Position numbers and translations under genes: made by a program
Notes under the pieces: model-generated
What the model was told of the DNA's origin: nothing
The model's input: only the letters and a program-made list of their open reading frames with translations
Databases searched by the model: none
Assembly: GCA_013374505.1 (NCBI GenBank)
Contig: QENJ01000220.1
Location: 1-35,468 of the forward strand
Length of the DNA stretch: 35,468 nucleotides
Reading direction: 5' to 3'
Source: Candidatus Methanophagaceae archaeon
GTDB lineage: Archaea; Halobacteriota; Syntropharchaeia; Alkanophagales; Methanospirareceae
Shown: positions 27,805-35,468 of the stretch, in pieces
Layout of the letters: each line of letters starts with the position of its first letter
Numbering within the stretch: position 1 is the first letter of the stretch

Positions 27805-28650
27805 TCACAAATAACTCTTGCAAAACTCTACATTCCTTTTCAACTCTTCATAATCCATTTCGTCCTTATTTCTATTTCGCCAGAAAGTCTCTATCAACAG
27901 ATATTTATAACTCGTACTCTTCAAAAGCGCGAATATCTTATCGAACTCCAACTCGCCTTTTCCTATTGATAAATGGTCCTGCTTCTCTGTAAGACAGCAA
28001 TCATGCAAATGCACCGCCAGTATTTTCGCACCACATTTCTCTATCCACTGCTCAATATAATCCATATAGCTACCTTTTTTCTGTCCCACTGTGCTCAACA
28101 GCTCGGATAAAACTGCATGCCCAACATCAAAGGTGAAATACAAATTCGGTGCCGAAATAGCTTCGAGTATCAGGTCAGATTGTTCCAGAGTAACCAGATC
28201 ATTCTCCACCGTTACTACTATACCGGATTTCGCCGCTATTTCTGTTATCGCGTGGCATCTTCCGAGTCCTTTTGTTTTTATCTGCATCCGCACATCCTCT
28301 AGCTTAAACGTGGAAACTTGTGGATGTAAGTGCAAATTGTAATATAACGAAATAGGCTGGAACTCAGCAGAAAAATCCAGGCAACGCTTCAAAACGGTCA
28401 TACTCGCATCTGCCAACTCCTCTCTTGGATGTGCCACTGATATATCAAGCGGAGAATGAAACGCGATTTTCAAGCCTCTGTCTTCTAATAAACTCTTCAG
28501 CTCTTCCCGTTCCGCATGTTTCATACAGTCAGGCAATGGATAGTCTAACGAAAACTCAAAATAATCCAGTTCAAGCTTGTACAGCTCTTCTATTGTCCGC
28601 TTGAATGGGCGGTTGCCGTACCATACCGGTGCGCCTAAGAGAATACTCAT
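27805..28650 (-). CDS. Xylose isomerase-like TIM barrel (AP endonuclease 2 superfamily) protein
   Basis: 281 aa; IAFHSPLDISVAHP, VTVENDLVTLEQSDLILEAI, YFTFDVGHAVLS, ILAVHLHDC. Confidence 0.8.
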   Translation of the reverse strand: MSILLGAPVWYGNRPFKRTIEELYKLELDYFEFSLDYPLPDCMKHAEREELKSLLEDRGLKIAFHSPLDISVAHPREELADASMTVLKRCLDFSAEFQPISLYYNLHLHPQVSTFKLEDVRMQIKTKGLGRCHAITEIAAKSGIVVTVENDLVTLEQSDLILEAISAPNLYFTFDVGHAVLSELLSTVGQKKGSYMDYIEQWIEKCGAKILAVHLHDCCLTEKQDHLSIGKGELEFDKIFALLKSTSYKYLLIETFWRNRNKDEMDYEELKRNVEFCKSYL

Positions 28651-28734
28651 CTGTTATTACCTCACGATTTGTTTAATGGCCAAATAGGGAATAGAACTTT
28701 CCATTTTTTATTTTTATAATCCCTATTTGCCTTT

Positions 28735-30075
28735 TTATTCCTTCCTTTTAACAAACAACGTTAACCCCTCTCGTGCAACAATTTCCACTTTCTCGCCCTC
28801 TTCTATTTCATCTGCCTGTGTTCGTGCATTCCAGATTTCGCCATGTATCTTTATAGTGCCTTTTTCTTCTGTTATTTCCGTATCGGCCTTCGTTACTTGT
28901 CCGATAAGTTCTTCACCACCCACTTTTATGCTTCGCTTTCTCAGCTTCAATACCGCTCCGAGCGCGAATATAAAAAAAACAGCGGATGCAGCGGCAATAC
29001 CTAATATAGTAAGTAAAAAACCTCTGAACCATTCGGGATCGAAGAGTAAAGGCTCTTTTGGGAGTATCAGAGCGCCTATTATCAGGCATACCACTCCGCC
29101 CACAGTGAGTATCCCAAAAGTCGGTGTAAGTGCCTCAGCTATGAATAAAATAACGGCGATTACTAATAAAAGTACACCAAACATATTCACCCCGAAAAGC
29201 CCCATACCGTATAGCGCTAAAATCAGGCATATCGCACCTATCATCTCCGGTACGTAAGTCCCGGGCGACATGAACCCAAAAATCAGCCCATATATGCCAA
29301 CCATAAAGAGAATAAATGCTATTTGCGGGTTGCCAAGCAGATTTAATACAGAAGACCGCGTACTCTTCTTCTTTATGTATAACGAAGCATCCGCAGTCGC
29401 TAAAGTCTGGTTTTCACCGTTTACTTCTACTGTCATGCCATCCACGGCATTCAAAAGCTCGGTTTCGTCCTCGGCAATGAGGTCAATTATTCCTCTTTCT
29501 AGGGCGGTATTCTCATTCAGCACATCGTTATCGGTGACGAACCGCTTTGCCTGCGTTGCATTCCTACCCCTTGAGGCTGCTATGCTCTCCAGATGCCCGG
29601 CGTAGAACTTTATTGTCTTATTATCCGCAGCCTTTCTGCCTTCTATACCTATCGCAACCGGCATTGCCGCACCTGTTGTCGTTCCGGGAGACATCGCTGC
29701 GATATTACCGGAAACCAGGATAAAAGCACCTGCAGATGCTGCAATCGCGCCTTTTGGCGTTACATACGTGATAACCGGCGTTTGCGAATTCAAAATCGCT
29801 TCCGTTATTTTACGTGTGGAATCCACAATTCCGCCTGGTGTATTTAGTTCGAGCAATACCGCTTCTGCACTCATATCTTCTGCTTCTCTTAAACCTTCCA
29901 CGACCTCTAAAGCTGTGCCTTCTGTAATCGTGCCCTCGATTTTCAGTACGTAAATTACGTTTTTATCGTCTTTGCTCTCGCCGCTAACGTAGGTGACAAA
30001 GGCAAGTAGCACGAGCACGATAAATATACTGCGTAGAAGTTTAGTAGTCATCGTTGCAGACCTGTTGTGTAACAA
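28735..30075 (-). CDS. NfeD-like membrane-bound ClpP-class serine protease
   Basis: YVLKIEGTITEGTALEVVEGL...AEAVLLELNTPGGIVDSTRKITEAI...GAIAASAGAFIL; TM region and C-terminal OB-fold-like domain. Confidence 0.92.
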   Translation of the reverse strand: MLHNRSATMTTKLLRSIFIVLVLLAFVTYVSGESKDDKNVIYVLKIEGTITEGTALEVVEGLREAEDMSAEAVLLELNTPGGIVDSTRKITEAILNSQTPVITYVTPKGAIAASAGAFILVSGNIAAMSPGTTTGAAMPVAIGIEGRKAADNKTIKFYAGHLESIAASRGRNATQAKRFVTDNDVLNENTALERGIIDLIAEDETELLNAVDGMTVEVNGENQTLATADASLYIKKKSTRSSVLNLLGNPQIAFILFMVGIYGLIFGFMSPGTYVPEMIGAICLILALYGMGLFGVNMFGVLLLVIAVILFIAEALTPTFGILTVGGVVCLIIGALILPKEPLLFDPEWFRGFLLTILGIAAASAVFFIFALGAVLKLRKRSIKVGGEELIGQVTKADTEITEEKGTIKIHGEIWNARTQADEIEEGEKVEIVAREGLTLFVKRKE

Positions 30076-30131
30076 TAAATAAGTTATATGTCTTTCCGCA
30101 TTAAAATGTATAGCACTGGTAATTGTAATAA

Positions 30132-30509
30132 ATGAAGAGCGGAAAAATGTTTACAGAAGAAGATTTTGCACTCGATACTCTCGTGCAAGGAATGAAAAAA
30201 CCGGAACTGGGCTGTATTGTCTCGTTCATCGGTGTCGTGCGGGATGACGAGGGAACAAAGGGCATGGAAATAGAGATAGACGAGCAAACGGCGAAAACTG
30301 AGCTTGAGCAGCTAAAACGAGAAGCACTGGAGAACTTTGACATAGAATCAGTGGAAATAGTGCACAGAAAAGGTTTTTTAGACGTGAGTGATAGCATCGT
30401 GGCTATTTTAGTGGGTGCGGGACACCGAAAAGAAGCGTTCCGAGCTTGTGAACATCTGATAGACGTATTGAGGCTAAGCGGGTCTATACGGTTGACCGAC
30501 CGGAAATAA
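30132..30509 (+). CDS. moaE: Molybdopterin synthase catalytic subunit MoaE
   Basis: GCIVSFIGVVRDDEGTKGMEIEIDEQTAK...ESVEIVHRKGFLDVSDSIVAILVGAGHRKEAFRACEHLID. Confidence 0.92.
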   Translation: MKSGKMFTEEDFALDTLVQGMKKPELGCIVSFIGVVRDDEGTKGMEIEIDEQTAKTELEQLKREALENFDIESVEIVHRKGFLDVSDSIVAILVGAGHRKEAFRACEHLIDVLRLSGSIRLTDRK

Positions 30510-30554
30510 TATATATTTGCACAAACAAAGTTATAGCAAGAGTGTGAAATAGAA

Positions 30555-31838
30555 ATGGCAAAAGAAGACAACCATCTATTCTTTGGTGGTGTGGACGTTG
30601 TAGAACTGGCTGAACGATACGGTACGCCGCTCTATGTGACAGATGAGACAATGTTAAGAGCGAATATCAGGAATTATAAACGTACTTTCGGGAAGCCCAA
30701 CACGGACATAGATACCGACATATTCTTTGCGGTAAAAGCAAACGGTAATTTAGCGATTTTGAAGGTGCTGGCACAAGAGGGTATGGGTGCGGATGTGTTT
30801 TCAGCAGGCGAACTCCATCTTACTAAGTTAGCGGGCATACCACGTGAAAAGATTTTGTTCAACGGTAATTCAAAGAGCGAAGACGACTTAAGAACTGCGG
30901 TAGAGTCGGGTGTAAAGATCTCAGTAGATTCGCGTGACGAGCTGAGCGCTTTAGCTGCGGTTACTGACGAGCTGGGCAAAGAAGCGGCGATAGCCATACG
31001 AGTAAATCCTGATGTATCGCCTGCGGTAAATCCCAAAATAGCCACGGGCTTAAAAGAATCGCAATTCGGGGTGCCATACCACGAAATTATATCTGTCTGC
31101 GAAGAAGCAGAGCAGTATAGAAACATTGCTCTTAAAGGCTTGCATTGTCATATCGGCTCGCAAATACTGAAGTTAAACGTATTTGGCGAAGCTGCGGAGA
31201 AGATGATGAACCTCGTTGAGCAATTACATGAACGTGGAATGGAACTCGAATTCGTGGACCTCGGTGGCGGGCTTGGAATCGGTTATAGTGACGAGGATAA
31301 AAAGATAGTGCCTACGCCTGACGACCTCGCAGAAGTAATATTACCTATTCTTACAGATAGGATGAATTCATTGGGGCTAAACCTGAAGCTAATCCTGGAG
31401 CCGGGACGGTCTATTGCCGGCACTACCGCCATACTACTAAGCCATGTGAATGCGGTTAAGCCCGCGCATAAGATTTTCGTGGCGATAGATGCCGGGTTTA
31501 ATTTGTTGATACGACCTGTGATGTACGATGCGTACCATGAAGTGGTGGTAGCGAACAGGCAAAATGAGCGTGCTTCGACTCTATATACCGTTGTTGGTCC
31601 CGTATGCGAATCCGGAGATATAATCGCGAAGGACAGGATGCTGCCGGCAGTAAAACGAGGCGATTTGATTGCAATACAGGATGTCGGTGCTTACGGTTTC
31701 TCGATGAGTTCGCAATATAATGGACGGCCGAGATGTGCCGAGGTGCTTGTAAATGATGGCACGGTGGATTTGATACGGTCGAGAGAGGGCATAGAAGATT
31801 TGTTGAGGACACAAAAGGTTCCGGATAGGTTGATGTGA
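30555..31838 (+). CDS. lysA: Diaminopimelate decarboxylase
   Basis: YGTPLYVTDETMLRANIR...FFAVKANGNLAILKVLAQEGMGADVFSAGEL; HCHIGSQ. Confidence 0.96.
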   Translation: MAKEDNHLFFGGVDVVELAERYGTPLYVTDETMLRANIRNYKRTFGKPNTDIDTDIFFAVKANGNLAILKVLAQEGMGADVFSAGELHLTKLAGIPREKILFNGNSKSEDDLRTAVESGVKISVDSRDELSALAAVTDELGKEAAIAIRVNPDVSPAVNPKIATGLKESQFGVPYHEIISVCEEAEQYRNIALKGLHCHIGSQILKLNVFGEAAEKMMNLVEQLHERGMELEFVDLGGGLGIGYSDEDKKIVPTPDDLAEVILPILTDRMNSLGLNLKLILEPGRSIAGTTAILLSHVNAVKPAHKIFVAIDAGFNLLIRPVMYDAYHEVVVANRQNERASTLYTVVGPVCESGDIIAKDRMLPAVKRGDLIAIQDVGAYGFSMSSQYNGRPRCAEVLVNDGTVDLIRSREGIEDLLRTQKVPDRLM

Positions 31839-32761
31839 GTGAAAAAGGCATGAAAATCGGGATATTAGGTCCTGCCGGGACGTTTACGGAAACGGCGGCA
31901 GTGCAGTGGCTGAAAGAGTCAGTAAAGAATGATACAGGCGAGATAAACTATTATGACACGATATTTGAGGTAGCGGAAGGACTGTTAAAGAACGAGGTGG
32001 ACTATGGGATTGTACCAATCGAGAATTCTCTGGAAGGTTCTGTGGGTGAGACCTTAGATGTTCTATCAGGCGAAAATGCCGAAGGCGGTATGCAGATAGT
32101 AGGCGAGATATTAGTGCCGATACGGATTTGTTTGATGGCGAAACAAAACCTTTCTTTAAAAAAGAAAGCTTTAGCAAAGAAACATGTTTATTCGTCTCAC
32201 GAAGACGATGCACAGGCTCTTGCCGGAATAAGAACGATAGTTTCTCGCCCGCATGCACTGGCGCAGTGTAAGCGGTTCCTACGGGAACGGTGTAAAGGGC
32301 TGGAACTGAAAGCTGTGGACAGTACGGCGGGTGCTGCGAAATTGGCTTCGCAATCAGAAGAGTTAGCAGCGTTAGCGTCTGAAGAAGCAGCGGACAAATA
32401 CGGGCTTAATATAATCGTGGAAGATGTGCAGGACCGAGATAGTGTTACGAGATTTGTCGTGCTTTCTTCTTCTGGTATAAAAACATATCCTACCGGTAAC
32501 GATAAGACTTCTATATTGCTATACCTGAAGGACAGTCCGGGTGCGTTATACGATACTTTGGGTGAATTTGCACAACGTGAAATAAGCCTCACGAAGATTG
32601 AGTCACGACCGTCAAAGAAGGCTATGGGTGATTATATGTTTCACATCGATTGCGAAGGGCATATAGAGGAGAAGAAGATAAAAGAAGCGTTAGAAGGTGT
32701 TAAAACTAAGGTGGTGATGTTGAAAATGCTGGGTGCTTATCCTGTGGCAAGTAACTATTAA
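31835..32761 (+). CDS. pheA: Prephenate dehydratase
   Basis: KIGILGPAGTFTETAAVQWL...VDYGIVPIENSLEGSVGETLD...SVTRFVVLS; C-terminal ACT domain SILLYLKDSPGALYDTLGEFAQREISLTKIESRPSK. Confidence 0.95.
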   Translation: MSEKGMKIGILGPAGTFTETAAVQWLKESVKNDTGEINYYDTIFEVAEGLLKNEVDYGIVPIENSLEGSVGETLDVLSGENAEGGMQIVGEILVPIRICLMAKQNLSLKKKALAKKHVYSSHEDDAQALAGIRTIVSRPHALAQCKRFLRERCKGLELKAVDSTAGAAKLASQSEELAALASEEAADKYGLNIIVEDVQDRDSVTRFVVLSSSGIKTYPTGNDKTSILLYLKDSPGALYDTLGEFAQREISLTKIESRPSKKAMGDYMFHIDCEGHIEEKKIKEALEGVKTKVVMLKMLGAYPVASNY

Positions 32762-32770
32762 GATTGTGGT

Positions 32771-32871
32771 TTCTAAAAAGGTTGCGGGTAAACAGCACAG
32801 GAGTGATTTTAACCATCTGGCGGATCAAACTACGAGGCACCGTCCCACTCTGACTAAAATCGGAGGCATCC
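32771..32871 (-). repeat. Fragment A: truncated group II intron-like sequence
   Basis: First 70 bp match 34446-34515 with 5 mismatches; weaker similarity continues to GCATCC at 32871. Confidence 0.7.
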
Positions 32872-32937
32872 ATGAGAGCAGTTGAATAAACTATAAAGGT
32901 GAACTATATAGAAGGGCAATATTATAGTTGATTAGAT

Positions 32938-33735
32938 ATGGAGTTTAACGAGAGCGATTTGATTAGGGAATATCTAAAATTTTGTGACTTAAGAAATAAA
33001 GCACTTCATACGAAAGAGATGGACTTATCCAACATAGACTGGTTTTATCCAACAAAACTCCTCCCATTAGGCATTTTCATAAAAACAAATCGCGATATTT
33101 CTGTTATCCCTCCAACCTCCTCTTATGTTTTAAGTTATTATAATATCATCACTAAGGGTAAGCAACACGTTTCTCCTAGAAGTAGCTATCATCCTATTGC
33201 AGAAATACCACCCGATGAGCATCAACGAGAAAGAATGCTTGAACCGTTATATGCTTTTGAAAGTGATTATATTGGTGGTCGTAATGCCTTTGCTTATCTT
33301 ATTGGTGAATTAGTTGATAATGTGTACCAACATTCAAGCTTCTCAACCGCGTATATAATGGCTCAGAAATATCCAACAAAGCGATTTATAGAGATCAGTA
33401 TAATGGACAATGGGATTACTATACCAGGATCTTTCAAAGAAGCGGGATTTGAATTTGATGATACCACCGCCCTTTCAGAAGCAATAAAAGGGCAATCTAC
33501 AAAACACGATAAAGAAAGAGGGTTTGGCTTAATATCTTCCATAAACTTACTTACAAAGGGTTTAGATGGAGAATGTTTAATCGTGTCGAGAAAGGGGGGA
33601 TTCACCGCGGAAGGGGAAGGCGAGAAAACTTTTTATAATATGGGTAAATATTATGCACTAAACGGCACATTAATATCTATTAGAGTACCTTATATAACTA
33701 AAACGGTGAATATATATGACTACCTTGAGCAGTGA
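32938..33735 (+). CDS. GHKL/HATPase-domain protein (anti-sigma/histidine-kinase-like ATPase)
   Basis: N box ELVDNVYQHS, G1 IMDNGITIPGSF, G2 KERGFGLISSINLL. Confidence 0.8.
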   Translation: MEFNESDLIREYLKFCDLRNKALHTKEMDLSNIDWFYPTKLLPLGIFIKTNRDISVIPPTSSYVLSYYNIITKGKQHVSPRSSYHPIAEIPPDEHQRERMLEPLYAFESDYIGGRNAFAYLIGELVDNVYQHSSFSTAYIMAQKYPTKRFIEISIMDNGITIPGSFKEAGFEFDDTTALSEAIKGQSTKHDKERGFGLISSINLLTKGLDGECLIVSRKGGFTAEGEGEKTFYNMGKYYALNGTLISIRVPYITKTVNIYDYLEQ

Positions 33736-34048
33736 AATAGTATTGCAGCTTGCAGAACACATATCTGAGAATTTAGCTTTTAGAGATAGTGTAGACAATT
33801 TATTTAGTCATATAGCTAGTCTTGAAGAAACTAATATAATAATCGATTTTTTAGGAATCAAATCAATAACCGGCTCATTTGCACATCAATACATAATAAA
33901 CAAAAAAAAGGCTATAAAACATCTCACCGAGAGAAATATGCCCCTTGATGTTAAAAAGATGTTTGAACTAGTAGAACGGCGAAATTTAAAACCTAGAGAA
34001 ATAAGCACTGAACCCATAGAGGTCTTAGATGTCGTTTCCAGTTTTTAA
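33716..34048 (+). CDS. STAS-like DUF4325-type protein
   Basis: 110 aa; NIIIDFLGIKSITGSFAHQYI...; overlaps the HATPase gene end by 20 nt. Confidence 0.7.
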   Translation: MTTLSSEIVLQLAEHISENLAFRDSVDNLFSHIASLEETNIIIDFLGIKSITGSFAHQYIINKKKAIKHLTERNMPLDVKKMFELVERRNLKPREISTEPIEVLDVVSSF

Positions 34049-34059
34049 GTTGCAGAGTA

Positions 34060-34590
34060 AGAAGAGAGCTTTCAACCTCCGTCCCCTCATCGAACAGCAC
34101 GTACGGATTTCCCGTATGCTGCTCTCCTTTCAAACTTTAGGAAAGTTTGACCAAAAAGTTTCGCAAATACCGACCATAATCGGTCATGCTAACCCTCTAT
34201 GGGGATTCCAGTTTTCACCCCCCGTAGAGGCATCGAACTTCCCCAAGTGGAGGGCGGGTCGTCGTTTAGCACATCCCACCTCGGGTTCGCTTGCGCTTCG
34301 GGCTGAAGACCGCCTCAGGCTCTTCAGAAAACTTTTAGAAAAAGTTTTATCAAAAATGCTTTCGCTATCCCCCTTACGAGGGACACCATGCCACTGTTGG
34401 CTTCTGCATAATCCAAGCCGTAGGCGGATGTTTTTGATTAGCCTTTTCTAAAAAGGTTGCGGGTAAACAGCACAGGAGGGATTTTAACCCTCTGGCTGAT
34501 TAAATTACGAGGCACGCCGCCACACCCGAATGAATTCGGGTGCATCCGTTGTGCGTACAGGGCTTCACATCCCTTTCTTGTGTTCATTTA
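34060..34590 (-). mobile_element. Truncated group II intron (5'/domain I part, no RT ORF)
   Basis: Minus strand contains CAGCCAGAGGGTTAAAATCCCTCCTG...TTACCCGCAACC...GGATTATGCAGAAGCCAACAGTGGCATGGTGTCCCTCGTAAGGGGGATAG...GCATACGGGAAATCCGTACGTGCTGTTCGATGAGGGG, resembling archaeal/bacterial group II introns. Confidence 0.7.
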
Positions 34591-35468
34591 ACATCATTTT
34601 TTAAAAACGTAACATTTCCTCTATTTATTCTATTAACATATAACTCTATCTCCCCACTCAATTCAGATTTTTTTGCATAACCATTTTCAATCTTGATTAA
34701 CGAACCTATACTTAGCCTGTCGACAAGATCAGTATATTCATCCCAAAGTGATACATCAATGCTACCAGTGTCATCTGATATGTAAACATGTGCTATTTTT
34801 CCTCCTTCAAATTCATTTTTAACACCAACCGAATCAACTTTGCAGATAATATTGCAGAGTTTATTTGGCTCAATACCAGCAATTTTTGTAATGCTCTCTT
34901 CTATATCACCATCATACATTGGAATATTCTCGCCAAATTTTGATAAATCTCCCAAAAATAGCGTTTTCCAGTTTATACGACCTGATTCAACAGCCTCTTT
35001 GATTTTTTTCTGAGTAGGATTCAAATAAGCACTCTTTCCTGTTTTAACCTCCATAAAAATTATCGTAATCTGATCATCTGTATTTCTATCTTTAACGTCG
35101 GTATATCTATCAAAAATCACATAATCAATAGGGCTTCCTATGAAACGAGCATCTGCTGGATTGTATTCAAATATTGGCAGAAGAGGGGCCATTTGTTCCC
35201 CAATTCTTCCTTTTAAACTGGCACGACTCGTTTCAAGTGTTTTCTTCTTTATAGCTTTTTCCGCTTCCCTCTTCCAATTTTCAAATCTTGCTTCGTAATC
35301 TCTTTCTATTGATGCCTTAAGTTCTTCTTTTTGCCGATTAAAAAATTCTTTTCCTTTCTCTTCTACCCTTTCGAGAACTTCACCCTTCGAAACTGCTTTA
35401 TATATCAAAAACCCAAGAATAAAACCAAAAATTAGAGCTAATAATATGAAAAATATCATTCCATCCAT
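34584..35468 (-). CDS. Membrane-anchored predicted endonuclease (Holliday-junction-resolvase-like) fused to OB-fold domain
   Basis: N-terminal TM, coiled coil, GRIGEQMAPLLPIFEYNPADARFIGSPIDYVIFD...IIFMEVKTGKSAYLNPTQKKIKEAVESG; C-terminal GKIAHVYISDDTGSIDVSLWDEYTDLVDRLSIGSLIKIENGYAKKSE; start codon lies at the window edge. Confidence 0.7.
   Translation of the reverse strand: MDGMIFFILLALIFGFILGFLIYKAVSKGEVLERVEEKGKEFFNRQKEELKASIERDYEARFENWKREAEKAIKKKTLETSRASLKGRIGEQMAPLLPIFEYNPADARFIGSPIDYVIFDRYTDVKDRNTDDQITIIFMEVKTGKSAYLNPTQKKIKEAVESGRINWKTLFLGDLSKFGENIPMYDGDIEESITKIAGIEPNKLCNIICKVDSVGVKNEFEGGKIAHVYISDDTGSIDVSLWDEYTDLVDRLSIGSLIKIENGYAKKSELSGEIELYVNRINRGNVTFLKNDVK

Noticed and set aside
34029-34451. 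140-aa plus-strand ORF as a gene
   Set aside because: It lies over group II intron-like RNA sequence on the opposite strand and shows no domain

Overview
The window looks like chromosomal DNA from a euryarchaeon. It is mostly housekeeping genes, with decayed and mobile sequence at about 10.7-13.6 kb, 25.7-26.4 kb and 32.7-34.6 kb. The core is tRNA-Ala(CGC) followed by the proteasome/exosome superoperon (psmA, SBDS, rrp4, rrp41, rrp42), then TFE, an HD-domain protein, ribosomal proteins uL24, uS15 and eS17, dapA, an S2P-like M50 protease, TrmI, two geranylgeranyl-reductase-family flavoproteins, a radical SAM protein, NfeD, MoaE, lysA and pheA. The most notable observations I could read directly are these. 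(1) The uL24 gene has an in-frame UGA, and the conserved C-terminus continues in the same frame after it. (2) A PAC2-family gene is split by one in-frame UAG. (3) A 242-bp element with 15-bp terminal inverted repeats and a 6-bp target duplication sits inside the signal-peptide codons of a secreted FmdE-like protein, and removing it restores a clean signal peptide. (4) An IS element has a transposase start codon buried in a 13-bp mRNA stem containing two G-U pairs. (5) A HATPase + DUF4325-like gene pair is bracketed by group II intron fragments and lies next to a membrane-anchored nuclease/OB-fold gene. (6) A membrane protein carries eight tandem 23-aa repeats. All family assignments are from memory and motif reading; no searches were run.
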